The notes under the pieces were generated by a model. It saw only the letters and a list, made by a program, of their open reading frames with translations, ran no database searches and had not been told where the DNA came from. The translations under genes and the position numbers were made by a program. DNA of 64,000 nt from Inia geoffrensis (Eukaryota; Chordata; Mammalia; Artiodactyla; Iniidae). Positions 21,721 through 34,755 of this stretch are shown in pieces. The stretch covers positions 29,705,523-29,769,522 of the forward strand of contig CM070918.1 of NCBI GenBank assembly GCA_036417435.1, given 5' to 3'. Position 1 is the first letter of the stretch; each line of letters starts with the position of its first letter.

Positions 21721-22607
21721 TGGGGAAGGGTATCCCTCAACTCAGCCTACTTGGGGGGCTCGAAACGGCCGCAGCCGCTCGGAAGCCGCAGCTTGGGGCC
21801 CCTGGCTCACGCCCCCTTCTCTGGCTCTCGGCTCGGTCCGGCGCCGGCCCCCCGAGGAGGAGGAAGGGGCGCGCGGGGGCGCTCAGGCGGCGGCGGGCAG
21901 TCGCGCCCGTGCCCCGGGCATCGCTCAGCCCGTGCGCCGGGCCGCCGCTGCCTGCCCTCGGGCTACGGTGCTCAGCGCGCGGCGCGCAGCGGATCCCCAG
22001 GCCGGTGCCAATTCGCCGGCCCCGCTAGCTGCCTCCATGGGCCAGGGGCTCGGAGAGGGGGGAGGCAGCGGCCGCGGCGGCGGAGGAGGAGGACGAGCAG
22101 GCGGCGGCCGGGCTCCCGTCCTCCCGGGCAGCGGCGGCGGCGGCTGCGCCCCGGCTCCTCCGCGCTCCAGCCGGCGCCGGCCCGCCCGCCAGCCTCCCTT
22201 GCGCTCCTGTCTTCTTTGTGGTCGCTGGCTCTCCTCCTCCCGATCCGGCTGCTGGGGCTGCACTGCAGAGACACATAATAAAGCCAGGCTTGGCTGGAAA
22301 TGTAGCCGGGTCCCAGCAGGAGGATGTGAGGAGCGGAGTCCCGGCGGGGGAGCGCTCTGATCCCGTGGGGCGCCCCGCACTGCTCCGGCTCGGATCAGAC
22401 GGAGAGAGGGCCAACAGCACCGAGCGATGGACAGCGCTGGAAATACAGCTCCGGCCGCCCGCAAAACCCGGACCGCGGCGGCAGGCACGGCGCGGGCGCG
22501 GGCACCGCACCCGCACGCGGGGCCCCGATTCCGGCGCTGACGGCCCCGGGGACGGGAGGAGGGAACAGACACAGGGCCCACGCGTACTGTCAAGCTCGCC
22601 AAGGTAC

Positions 22608-22615
22608 ATTTGCAT
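22608..22615 (+). promoter_or_regulatory. Octamer motif (POU factor site)
   Basis: A perfect ATTTGCAT octamer stands in a small AT-richer gap in the promoter CpG island, about 1.6 kb upstream of the ZNF423 start codon. POU-domain factors bind this sequence. Single-motif evidence only. Confidence 0.35.
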
Positions 22616-22984
22616 CACAAACTGCAAAAAGTGAGGGGATTGGGGGGAGGGGGACAAACTGCGGTGAACTGCCCGGGCACTGCCACCTCCGCAAATTATG
22701 CCCCACACATATGCATATCCCTGAACCTGGGTTTTCCCTCTCGGATTCTGCCCAGCGGTCCGTGTTTGAAGACCATTCCTGCCCCACATCCAGAAACTCT
22801 TCCACGGCTGGGCTAAATCTGTTCGCCCCCAACACCTGCATCAGTGGGGTTCCCGCGCCTGGTTGCATGCTTCTTAGCTAAGACTATAAAAGAAACACCC
22901 TAGCTCCAAAATATTGCAGTAGCACCGCCTCCCCCCACGACTGACATATAAACCAGCTCCTACTTGACACAAAGTTTTGCCCCA

Positions 22985-23000
22985 GCCACCAGGGGGCGCC
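22985..23000 (+). promoter_or_regulatory. Strong CTCF-like site
   Basis: GCCACCAGGGGGCGCC carries the full core of the CTCF motif (CCASYAGRKGGCRS type). It lies about 2 kb upstream of the ZNF423 start codon inside the CpG island, where a boundary or loop anchor for the promoter would be expected. Its motif direction is plus, opposite to ZNF423 transcription. Confidence 0.65.
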
Positions 23001-26000
23001 TCGGGTCCTTGCAGCGCTTGAACCAGTTGAGGCTTGGGTCTCGGAGCCGGCAGGCCAACGGCTCAGACTTAGGAAAACTCTTCCCCAGGCGGCTCCCCTA
23101 AACAGTTCCTTTGCCTCCCCATCCCCCACCAGCTGCAGAAAGCCAGGTCCAGAGTGGGGAAAGGGACCCGACATCACCCGCCCACCCCGCCCTTCCCTGG
23201 GCAAGTGGCGCCACCTTGGGCCGGCTAGCCCCAGGGCTGGGAGAGCGGAGCGGGTGTGCGGCGCGGCGCTGGGGGTTATCAATCTCACGGATCGATAAGT
23301 TGCCACTTGGAGAGAGGAGGGCTGTGTCCCCTCGGAGACGAGTTACCCAGGGCAACCTTTCACGGAAAAACCTGCTGCCCGCCGAGAGCCGCGCCGGGGC
23401 CGGCCGGGCAACGGCGCCCGCCCCAAGCAGGACGCCTGCGCCCCGCCGTTTCCCAGCCCGCCCGCCAGCCCGGCCCGCGCCCCCCTCGGCTAGCTTCGCG
23501 GTCCCACTCGGCCCTGCTCGCCTCTCTGGGCCTCCGAGTTCCGACCCCGTGCTGGGCTGATAGCAGAGGTAGATGCCACCTCCGCCCCCGCACCCCCCCC
23601 CCACACCCGCCGCGGCTGGGGAGCAGGGATAGGCCTTGAGGCGGGGTCCGGGGAGAAGACCAAGCTAGCGCTCTCAAGGCCGTCTCCGAAGTAGAGTCGG
23701 GCGACCAGCGAAACGCGACGCCGCCGAGGCATACACCCTGCCACCTGGAGACCAAGAGCGAGTATCCCTAGAGGAGCCAGGACTAGGACAGAGACGTCCT
23801 CTAACTGGGACTCAGACCCTGAGAGCCGCCTCCTCTGTCCATTAGGGCTACCACCCCCCGAGTCACCGCCCTCCCCAGCTCCCGCGTCCGAGAGCATCCA
23901 ACGTCTCGGCCTTCCCGGAGGGAAATGGGAGCCGCCTCCCGCAGCTCAGGGATAGCCGGGGTAAGGATGAGAAGGGGTGCCAAGGGCCAAAGCGAGGGCA
24001 GAGGCCGTAAGGCACCTGGGAAGGAGCCAGGAAGGAGGGGCCGAATCAGCAGCTCTCCACCCCCGCCGGCGCCTGGGATCGCGGCCCGCGGAGAGAGGCT
24101 GACAGGCGGCAGATGGCACACGCTGGGGGAGGGGGGCGATTGGCCTCGGCTCCGGGGTGCCCCCGCCGCGGGCTGCCTCTCCTAGGGGGAGGGGGCGGAG
24201 AACAGCCCCCGGCTCGCCCTCCCAGGCTCTCTGGGGGGCTGGAGACTGCGGATCGGGCCCAGCCGGGAGCCGGGAGAGAGAGGGGGCGGACAAAAGGAGC
24301 ACGGTGGGGAAGGGGTTGCTGGAGGATAGGAGGGGTCGTCGGGCCGGAGGGCTGGTTGGAGACCCGCAGCGCTGCCCTTTTTCCACCCTTGGGAACTGCG
24401 GAAGGCCCAGAGGCCAGAGGAGGGGATAACAGGTTGGGGGGCAGGCGATAGTCTATCCACAAGGGAACTAATCCACAAGGGCTGGGGGTCCTGGAGAAGG
24501 GCATAAAGTTTTCTGGACCCCGTCCCGAGTGTCGCCGTCGTACACGTTCGCGTCCCGACGCCCCCCCTTCCCCCCCCCCAAAGACCTGGCTACCGTCTCC
24601 CAGTTCTGTGGCAGTCAGGGTGTGGGGAAGGAGCTCGACCTCGTCCCTGCCTCGGCCCGGCCAGCTTTCTCAGAAGCTTGTTTCATTTTTAACTCCTTCC
24701 AGAAATATGCTGTTTTAAGGAAAATTCCAGAGCAGCAAAAATCCGGTAGCTCCTACTGAAAGGGTCTCAAGGGGCACTGGGTGAGGGCAGGGCTAGCTGC
24801 CTGCCGTGTGGGCTTTGCTTCTCACCAGCCTGGCGACCTGAGACCAGAAAAAGGACATTTTCAGGTGACACTTTGTATCCCACCTGCCTACTTCTGGCAG
24901 GGAATCCAAGAGTCTGGGTCCCTCCCACCATGAGAAAGTCCCCCGATGGCCTCTTCTTCCTCATCTGCAAAGGGGACAGCTGCTCCTCCCCTACCCAGGG
25001 GAGAGGCTGGGAAAAACCCTTCGTAAACTGTAGGGAGCCGCCATCATAAATGCAAGAGAAATTACAAGTTAATGTAAGTTTTGAAAGCAAATGAGACCTT
25101 GCTCACATAAATAGGCATCTTCCTTTCGAGTCACAACTTCACTGGAGAACAGGGCACCTCTCACCTAAGGTGTTGCCTTTTCCCGTGCAATTCTCCTTGC
25201 TCCTAATGATGTATATCCCCAGACACACAGCAAGTGAGGTTCCTTTGAGTTTCAAAAAGAAGTAGGCGTCATCCAGAGCAGTCCGGTGAACGCAGAAGGG
25301 GCTGTAGGTGGCAGATAACAAGGTAGGACAATGAAGTAAAGTGAGATGGGGTTCCTTTTGTGACCTCTAAACTAGTATCCCCGAAAAGTCTCGAGAGTTG
25401 TTCAAGAGGTGCTTTTCAGGAAGTGACCAAATGACCGTCTTCTCCCCCACACACACTTACTTTAAATGACACTTGAATATATACAATTTGGAATTTGTGA
25501 TCTTTGTTTACCGTTTTAATAACTTGAGAGTCACACTCTCCACTGGGGAAATTTGTATCAGCCTATAAGAAACAGTCATTTCAGGGAGGGAAGATGAACC
25601 CTGCAATTCCCCCCAGAAATAAGTTCATTCCTTTGTTATTTGTTTATTCAACCTTCATTTATTCACTGTGTGCCTACTGTGTGCCCAAACTGAGGGGCAG
25701 GCAATGAACAAGGACCACAGTCCCTCCCTGCTGGGGCTTGTTCTCTGGTGGGGAGGCTGACTTTTAATAAATGGCCACATAAATAATTATTTAATTACCA
25801 TTTTGAACAATCCTGAGAAGGAAAAGTATAGTGTAAATGAGGCCAAAAAACAGAGGGTCACAGTGGTGGTCTGGCTGAAAGCCTGAAGGAGGAGGAAAGA
25901 ATCGGGAAAGAGGACAAAGAACAGAGTTCCTGGCAAGGTGAACAGTGTGTGGAAAGGGCCTGAGGTGGAAAGGAGCTGGGTGATTCCGAGGGGAAGTTGT

Positions 26001-29000
26001 CACAGTTCCGAGCAAAGGGCCCAAGGAGGTCACCGGACTTAGAAGCCAATCTGATACATCTTCCAGTCCAGCCTCCCTCATTGCCTCACTGGAGAACCTC
26101 GAGAAGGGACTCTGTGAATCCAGTTTCTCATCTGCAAAATGGGAATGCAGAGAACATGCATCTCACGGGGTTGTCCTGAGGATTTCACGTTAGTTAAGTG
26201 CTGCCGGTCTGGCCCAGAGCAAGGCCATGAGGCCTGACAGCCATTATCAGACCTTCACTTCCTTCCTTCCTGTCTCTCCCTTTCACCACCCTTCAAGGTC
26301 AAGAGTATTTCTAGAGGGAGATGCCAATCACGCAATTGCAAATTCCCTCCTTGCACTGACAAGTCCCTCCTTCCCTGGGCTGCTGCCTTCTAGAAGTTTT
26401 CTAGCAGCTTTGTGTTCGAGAGGACTTGATTTTTCCTTTTGCTCTTTTGTGTTTCTGTTCTATTGTAACGATCCATCTAGTCGTGGAATCCAGGTTTTCC
26501 TGGGCACTCCTGTCCTGGGGGTACTCAGAAAGCAGTGGTTGTGCCCTGTGGTTGAACCTGTCAGGAGATAACTGGCCACCACCCACCATCCAGGTCTTCC
26601 CGCCTCCACAGAGGTCTTCGCAGCATTGAGGATTCCTTTCATATGGTTTGGTCTTGAAACTTCTGAGACTTCAGAACAGGGTAGGTCAAGATAGAAGAGA
26701 GTCCCTTTCTCTGCTCTTAGTTCTCAGCCTGGTGTTTTGGGGAGGGAAATCCCTACAGATGCTCCTGCAATTCCCCAAGGGTCCCATGACCGCAACTCAA
26801 AGAGGCCAGCGGCAGGCCCAGACATCTGCGTCCCTGGAGCTGTGGGAGTACAGTGCCAAAAACAATAAGTCGGGTGTGGGAACCTCCTTGTCTTCTCCAG
26901 TTTCTGTTCAGCTGGGAAAGCCATTTCTATTTTATCATCATTATTATAATTATTTAATTCTTCAAGCATCAGCAGTCTTTGCAGGGAACACCCACAAGGC
27001 AGCAAAGAAACCAACTTGGCAGAAGGGTCCCGGTGGACTCACACCCTCAGAAAGCTTGAAACTCCCGACCTGGCCCTGAGACCTCCACCCAGACCACCTC
27101 TGGGTGCCCCAGGGTGCGGCACACACAGACCTGGGGTCACTCTTAAAATGCTTCTTTTACAATGTTTGTGATTCACTTTGAAAGAAAAAAGCAAGCCAGT
27201 GTATAATGAATATGATAGATGCCCAGTTTTCTAAGCTTGAAGTAGGAATGGTCATATCAGGCAGGGGCACATTTCGGAACTGGTCACAAGGCCTTTGGCC
27301 ATCGGTAACTCCAGTGGCCACCAATGTTTTGCTAATTAGCAAACAGGGTATCCAAAAAAAAGTGATAGATTTAGAAATGGGCACTCACTTGGTGGAATTA
27401 AAGGCATTTAAGGTACAGGTGAGCAAAATGATCTAGAGATACTCCCCACCTTGCCTGCACAGGGAGTGTAAATCTGGTGAGGCTGGGGTAACCTGTCCCT
27501 TTAGGGCAAGCCCCTTCCCACCACCACCCCCAGGCTCTGTCCCTTCAGGGTCCTGTGTCCAGCCATCAGGTATGATTTCTGACTGCATGGTGCCCAGCAG
27601 AGGACACAGAATCCTGCCTGGCAATGTGATGGGGCTTGTCTGGAGTGTCTCTCTCACATGGGAAGTGGTCAGATACCCTTAAAGGACAGAATGCCAGAGC
27701 TTCGTTGACCTGACAAAACTGGTTGTAGGACCTGTTTTGTCCTTGGGGTGATCCTGCTTTCACAACTTTCTCGGTGGGAGGCAGAATTTGGCCAGAGACT
27801 AGCCTTCACCATCACCTGGTAGAGAGGTTAGGCGGGAATAGCAAACGCTTACCCACCTCCAACCTCTTTTGTGACCACAATTATTTACCAAAAAGATCTA
27901 AGAGTGTGCAGGACCAAACTTACTAAGATAATTTTGCAAAAACAAAAAGTGATATTAGGTTGTTACCTGTGCACATACCCTTTCCCCTCCCATTCCCCCA
28001 CCATCATGAACAGAACCCACAAGGCCTAAGAGAAACGCCATGAAGATTTCAGAAGAGCATGGCATGTGGGGTCCCTGTGCTGGTACATACAGCTGAGGAC
28101 CCAGTGCCCACAGGCAGGTAGGCGGGAAGTGAGATCATCTGGGCTAAGCCTGCCCTGCTCCCCATTACATCTCTGGTGCCCTGCAGACGCTCAGAACTTA
28201 GTCAGGGCATCGGGAGAAAAACTGTCAATCTGTGCCGCGTACAGAGGAGGTGCCCACTACACCTCTGTGCAATCAGCCATTTTCACATGGCTCATATGGT
28301 GGACAACAGAGGCCAACTGGGTAAAAACCTTTGCCTACCCAGCTAGGTCGAAAGCTATTTCAGGACAAAGCCCCAGGTTTTGACATGTATCCCCTTCATG
28401 CCACAGTGCCCACTTCATGCCCAGTGAATGGTGGTCACTGGAAAAGCAAGCTGACCCAAGAAGCCAGAGGCAGACTGTAGACAGACTGGGCCACCGCAGA
28501 ACACAGAGGCCGGTCTCAGGGAAAAGGGCTCAGCCTCTCAAGCCAGACAGGCCTTGCTGTGAGTCCCAGGGCAAAGCAACCTCATTTATAAAATGAGGAG
28601 AATAATGCCAATGGCATAGGCGGTTGGGAGCCACAGGGTAATCTCGCTGTTGACTTGCCTCAGTCGTGTGTAGGGCATGAAATGAGCAATGCTGTCACAT
28701 GCCTGACACCCAGCACTTGGGACACAATAGATGCTTGATAAATGTTATGTTTTGATTGTGGTCCTTCTGTGAGTGGTATGGCTGTGACCCTGCTGAGGGG
28801 TGGGCTGACAGCGGGGGGAGCTCATTGGCAGGGCCCAGCGAGGGTGAGAAAAGAGAGCTGGTCAGGCAGCTTCCCTGAGAGGGGCACTCTTTTATCTGCC
28901 AGTTCCCTGGATTCATTACCAGGTCTTTCCATACTGTACGTGCTTAATAAACGTCAGCTATTGTTAATATTCATAGGCAAAGCACACACAACAGCCACTC

Positions 29001-30189
29001 AATAAGTTTAGGTTCTCTGGGTGGCCTCAGACGAACCCTCTCTCGGCCTCAGTCTCCCCATTTGTGAAATCTCTCTGGTTGTCTGACTAAATGAAGAAGT
29101 AGTTCTGGGTTTACTCCCATCCTCTGGCCCCACCAGCACCCAGCCAGCCATCAAAGCCAGAGGGAGCAGAGGAAATTCAGGTGAAAGGGCACCAACAAGA
29201 GGTGGTGGGTCTTAGGCTGGGAGCAGAGGGAGGCCAGGCTCGGACCCCTGGGGACCAAGCCTGGCGTAGTATTTCCCAGAGCCTGCTGCTGCCTCCTCTG
29301 AGTGCCCCCTGGCCCCATCCTGGTCATGCACATTGGGACATGCCAGGGCCTGGCTTCCCAGGGGCCAGAGGGAGCTCCCGCAGGGGACTTCAAAAGCCCA
29401 AATGCCTTTCAGAAAGGAACTAAAACTTTCTGCTTAACCAAAGCCTCCACAGGAGAAGAACAGCCTAGCCCTTTTCTTTTTAAGTCTATTTTCCAGCCGG
29501 CTGGCCTGGTCATTCTCTTTTTTTCCTATTATAAACGGTCCCAGCTGCAACACACAGGGAAAAAAACCATCTCTCAGGCCTGGACAGGGGCCGGTTGCAG
29601 CCACAGCCGCCTGGCTGGCCTCCTGCGGCAGACAAAGGCGGCTCCAGCCTCCGGCACCCACTGGGAGAGGCCCTGGAGCCCCTGTCCAGAGCCAAGGCCA
29701 CAGCAGGATCAAGGGGAGGATTCGGGAAGTTTCTGCCAGCACTCCAAACCTTCTCCTGCCCCCGGGGAGCAGAGCTGCCATCCAGCCAAGCCAAGGACTT
29801 CTGAAGAGCCTGTTTGTTAGGGCAGAAAATGAAAGATCAGGCTCCCCCTTATAACGGCCACAGGATTCAGGGCTTTAGACCTGGAGGGGCCCTGTGAGAT
29901 GATCTAGTCCAACCACCTGGCTGGAAAGATGGGGAAACTGATGTCTGGGGGGACTTACCCAAGGTCACATTGCCAACTACTGGCAGAGCCAACTCTTGAA
30001 GCCAAGGCTCCCAATTCCAATATTAGGTAGCAAAGAAATGTTCCGGGGGTGCAGGGGTTGGGGGGGTTGTCAGGAGAGGGACCTTAATATCCTGAGGTTG
30101 CCAGATGGAGTGGGGATGTCCTTTCTTTTAGTAGTAAGTCAGACTGACCTGGGACAACCCAAAAACAGACAACCTGCTTTGGACTCTCC

Positions 30190-30350
30190 ACTCCCCTGCC
30201 TCCCAGCAAGTTATTTCATTTCTCTGTGCCTCTGTTTCCTCATCTGTGAAAAAATGGAGTTATGCTGGTACCCACCTTGTAGGGCTGCTGTGAGAATTAA
30301 ATGAGCCAATATGTAAAGCACTTAGGAGAGTACTCAGAAAAGTTATCTGA
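30190..30350 (+). repeat. MIR
   Basis: 'caagttatttcatttctctgtgcctctgtttcctcatctgtgaaaaaatgg' followed by 'ccaccttgtagggctgctgtgagaattaaatgagccaat' is a clear MIR core. Confidence 0.88.
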
Positions 30351-32649
30351 TTACCTGTAAATGTAAAGATGTGTTTTCTTCACCCACCCAACAAAAATGT
30401 ATTTGCAGCCTCTGGGGTCTACTCTGTAACAGGCTCTGGACCGGATGCTGGGGATCCAGCCGGGCAAGGCAGACAGGTCTCTGGCTACTAGAACTTCCAG
30501 TCAGGGGGAGTTAAGAAGACTGATCACTGTGGGCTGTCTAGCCCAGTGCCTGATGCAGCACACCCCAGTTCTCCCGGTGGGCATGTAGCAGATGTCACAA
30601 ACCCTTGTCTCCAGAGCAAAACTGACCAAGCAGATGAGGCCAGGAGACTGGAGAACCCAAGGGGGCTCCGAGGAGAACACCCTTGCCAAGAGGTGAGAAG
30701 CTACCACGCAGACAACGAGTGAGTTTTAAGTATTCTAATTACTTTTTTAAGTGAGATTTGTCCCCAGGTGGATAGTTAGCGACCTCCCCAGCCTGGTGGG
30801 TCTGGTTCATCCTCAGGAGAGCCCGGGCCCCCTGCTGCCTGCCTGGGGTACCACGGAGGCAGAGGTGGTGCACAAGCAAGAGGGAGCCCTGGTCCCGTAC
30901 CCTTAGCTCATGCTCCATCCCCGGGTGGGGCCCTGGAGCCCGCCGCAGCGCTCAGCTCCCCCGCCCCCAACTCCCGCCGTCCTCGCCATGGCCCGTGCGT
31001 AACCTGCCTCCCGGGACGGGTTGGGGCGCCAACCCACCTTCAAAAATCCAACAGACCTGCAAACAAACTGTCCTCCTCCTTTGCCCTCCAAACCCCAAGG
31101 ATTTCCCAGAAACTCCGCCTCAGGTCGAAGGAGTGGGGGTGGGGGGCGCAGAACCACGCTCCCCTTGGCCTGAGGCAGGAATAAGCTCTCCCTCTTCCGC
31201 ACCTTTCTCCCCAGTGCCCCATCCCCAAGGCCCAGCCCGACATCCTGCAGAGAGCTCTTCCTACAGCGCCACCGAAACTGATGCCCACGCGCTGTGATTA
31301 TCTCCATTTTACAGGTGAGAACAGAGGCTCCCAGAGGCTGTGCCACTCACTGTGTCACGTGGTCTCAGGTCACACGGGCCTTAAGGGATGGAGCCAGCAT
31401 GGAAATTAATGTGGACGTCCCTCCAAAGCTGGAAATTTTCCCCCGCCCAATCAGTTAATTTCAGTTTCTACACCTTGCCTGAAGCATAGTGTTGATGTAT
31501 TGATTTTAGATTGACCGTTTAAAAAGACATGGATAGGCAGATATAGAGATAAAGATGGTATTTGGGAACCACAGATAATTGTATCAGGTGTCAAGTTTGT
31601 GGAGAGGGATATCCTTCCCCCAAATCTCCATCAACTCCCAAATTCTTTTGTTTTAATTTTTAACTAGGGAAGATTTCAAACAAGCAGAAAATAATATAGC
31701 AGATCCCCACAGGCTCCCAATACTTGTTAAAAATTTACCACATTTTGGGGGGGCTGTCTTTGATAGGGACAAGTGATGTTCTTTCAATCTTACTCAAATG
31801 TAGCTTCAAGTCAAATGTCCTAGGTACCCTCTACCCTCTCCAACTACACCCAAGCCCCCTCCTGTTTTCCACTTCAGGAGGGAAGCTCCAGGGGCTTTAA
31901 CTGAAATATTGAATCTTGAACACTTCAATCACCATTTGACCCTGGGGGAAGGGCCCCATGAACAGGCAGTGGAGGTGGCAAGGGTTGCATTTTACAAGGA
32001 TGCCATCTGAAGTTTAAGGCCAAAGTTCTGCCCTCTCTTGCCCCTCCCTGGCCCTGCCTCACTGTTTACGTGCTGCTCTCCTTGGAAGAGTGGGTGCAGA
32101 AAGGAAGGGGTGCCTTCAGAGGCAGGGGCTGCGAAGCCAAAGCTCCTGGTAAGAGGGAAGGAGCCAGACTGTGCCCACCTTCCAGGGTGAGGGCTGCAGG
32201 GCCCTCGGTGGTCACCTACCCTGCCCGCTCCACAGGGGCCACAGGGTGCTTGTTGGGCCCCTGCAGAGAGTGAGCAGAGACAGCCAGTAGGGCATCTGGG
32301 AGTTGAAAGGGAGGGATCTTAGGTCACCTTGGGGATGACAGGCATCGAATCAGGCAGGTTTGTATCTCCAGGCAGGATGCAGGGCTCACCTGTCATGGAG
32401 GACCGTCCACCAGGTCAGGTGGTAGACGCTGGCTCTTGTACTTAGGTGTCTTTCAACATCCAGAAACATGCACAGAAAAACACACACCTTTTGGGGACCT
32501 TCCTCATGCAAATGTATCTGTCAAGCTAATCCCAAGGTTTGGGGAAATCTAAAGCCAGAAATGCTGTGCCTCTTCTTGGGCAGGTCCTTGGCCTCACTTG
32601 GGCTTTCAGCAAAGTCACAGAATAGAAGCAGTGAGATAATAATGACAAC

Positions 32650-32790
32650 AACAACAACAGTATATTTGGTTTTGTTTAATGTCTGTCTTTTCCACTAGAT
32701 TAGAAGCCCCATGAGGACAGGGAACTTTTGTATCTCGTTAGCTGCCTGTCCCCAATGCCTAAGGCAAGCCTAGAACAGCCTAGCCGCTAA
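32650..32790 (+). repeat. L2 3' fragment
   Basis: 'ccactagattagaagccccatgaggacagggaacttttg' and 'ctgtccccaatgcctaaggcaa' are L2 3' end signatures. Confidence 0.75.
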
Positions 32791-33539
32791 AATAATTACT
32801 TTTTGTGAAGAATGCAACTTTACCCTCCCAGAAGTAGGGAATGGATGTGTGGGGTGGGTAGACAGTTGTTCTCACTCCCTGACAAGCTCAATTTTTAGCC
32901 AGTTTCCCAACAATGAAGGATGTCCCATCTTATTTCTCTTCTGAAGTTCAGACACCTGAACTTCCCAGCCCCCAGACAGAATTAACTGCCCAGTTTGCAG
33001 CTAGGGATAATGTTGCTATTACATGATCTTTCTCTGTTTTTGAAAGACTGAATAAGAAGTGCTATAATTGAAACTACAGAAAGAAAATTACCCACAGACC
33101 CACCCAAGATTAAAGCAATGTTTTCCTTTGCCCGTGACATTAGCTCCTCATTGCCCATGTACAAATTTGCTCTCACAGATTTACCATAGCACCCCACATA
33201 AACGTTAGGTCACATATTTTCCGTCAACATTATGCAGTGCACACCCTCCTGGTTTTGCTGTTAACCAAGTTAACTTCTCTTTCTTATCTATCTCTTTCCA
33301 GTCCCCACTTCCAAAGATGGCTGTTGCGTAGCCTTCCAGAGGGGTTCTGGAACCCAGTGGGGTTCTCCATGTTCACAGGTCATAGACAAGCAAAAAGTAC
33401 TTAAACGGGAAGGGGCAGGGCTGGTATTAGTGCTAAAAGGTGCATCCCATTACAGACATTGGACATTTGTGCACCTCTGGCTCTCCTTCCTTGACCATAT
33501 ATCATGGAAGCACTCCAGGGCACTTAGAATAAAGCCTTT

Positions 33540-34180
33540 TTCATGGTCACATACTATCATACGTGTAGATGTATCACAATTTGACCTTTCCTCTTGGAGG
33601 TAAATGTTTCCAGGTTTTTATCACTTCAAAAAACATTTCCATAAGTATCCTTGTATATTTATCCTTAGGTCCCAGGATGGAATCTCAGGAGTGTGGTTGC
33701 TGGATAGAGGCTATGTTTTGTGTTTTGTTTTGTTTACATTTTAATATATATTGCCAAATTTCTTTTCCCTCAAAACTGTAACAACTCACATTTCTGCCAA
33801 CTACGTAGGAGCCTGCCTCCCCTCTCCAACCCCTTATCAACCAAAACAAACTGACATCACCCATTTTTTAAATTTATTTATTTATTTATTTGTTTGGCTG
33901 TGCTGGGTCTTAGTCGCTGCTTGCAGGACCTTTAGTTGCGGCATGTGGGATCTAGTTCCCTGACCAGGGATCAAACCTGAGCCCCCTCCATTGGGAGCAT
34001 GGAGCCTTAGCCACTGGACCACCAGGGAAGTCTCCACCCATTTTTAGTTTTGCTCATCTGATGGGCATAAAAAAGGCATTTCATGTGGCTCTCATTTGCA
34101 TTTTTCTAGACCAGGAGTCAAATTTCTTTTTCTAGACCAGATACAAACTTCTTTACATGTGTTTTTGGCTGTTTCAGTTT
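33540..34180 (-). mobile_element. Old antisense L1 fragment, split by a SINE
   Basis: On the plus strand, reversed L1 signatures ('ggagtgtggttgctggatag', 'atattgccaaatttc', 'acatttctgcca', 'tctgatgggcataaaaaaggcatttcatgtggctctcatttgcattttt') continue on both sides of the SINE at 33869-34034. No coding frame remains. Confidence 0.65.
33869..34034 (-). mobile_element. CHR-type SINE, antisense
   Basis: The T-rich tail complement (tttatttatttattt) is at the left, and the tRNA-like head at the right ends 'gaccaccagggaagtc'. An 11-base duplication CACCCATTTTT flanks it at 33858-33868 and 34035-34045. Confidence 0.92.
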
Positions 34181-34249
34181 CCTCTTCTGTGACATGTCTG
34201 GCTGTATCCTTACCCTTTTCGAGGGGCCCTGTGATCATGCACTTATCTC

Positions 34250-34375
34250 AGTGCATCATAATTATTTATGTTCCAGAATGCTGTGAGCTCCACCGGGGAA
34301 GGCCTGTATCTTATTCCTGGCAACATCACCAGCACCTAGCACACAGTAGGGCTTCAGAAAACACTGAGTGAAGGA
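34250..34375 (+). repeat. L2 3' fragment
   Basis: 'gaatgctgtgagctccaccggggaaggcc', 'cagcacctagcacacagtaggg' and 'actgagtgaaggaa' follow the L2 3' order. Confidence 0.75.
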
Positions 34376-34536
34376 AGCAGCCCCTACCAGCCCTGGGAGA
34401 CTGCATTATGCAGCCCTCAGGCCCAGTCACCTGGGCAGCCTGGTGTGTCCTCCTGACAGGAGGACCTGTGCAGGTTCTCACACTGGGCTATTTGTTATTT
34501 CTCTCAGCTCACTGTCACGGGAACTCTTCACCTGGA

Positions 34537-34755
34537 ATTTTTTTTTTTTCCTGCATCGGGTCTCAGCTGTGGAGTGCGGGCTTCTCTCTAGATGCAGCGT
34601 GCAGGCTCAGTTGCGGTGCGTGGTCTTAGCTGTCCTGCGGCATGTGGGATCTTAGCTCCCTGACCAGGGATCGAACCCCACCCCACCCACCCCCACCCCA
34701 CCGTCTCCTGCATGGGAAGGTGGATTCTTAACCACTGGACCACCAGGGATGTCCC
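34537..34755 (-). mobile_element. CHR-type SINE, antisense, with a CCCCACC expansion
   Basis: Poly-T at the left and a 'ctggaccaccaggga' head at the right. Flanks TCACCTGGA at 34528-34536 and 34756-34764. Around 34676-34705 the body is interrupted by a CCCCACC-rich expansion not present in its relatives in this window. Confidence 0.88.

Larger units (their letters stand above)
20080..24440. promoter_or_regulatory. ZNF423: CpG island over the ZNF423 promoter
   Basis: About 4.3 kb of very GC-rich DNA with abundant undecayed CpG, many GC boxes (ggggcggg type) and low-complexity CCT, CGG and GGA runs. It covers coding exon 1, the 5' UTR and about 2.7 kb upstream, with a slight dip near 22.6-22.95 kb. 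Long open frames on both strands here come from the scarcity of AT-rich stop codons and are not genes. Large islands like this mark developmental regulators, consistent with ZNF423. Confidence 0.85.
24560..33500. other. ZNF423 5' flank without young insertions
   Basis: About 9 kb upstream of the promoter island. I recognise ancient MIR/L2-type relics (for example 25630-25850, 28540-28760, 30190-30350, 32650-32790) but no CHR SINE and no gene. Open frames are short and lack domains. A mild GC rise at 30.9-31.2 kb falls short of a CpG island by eye. Confidence 0.55.
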
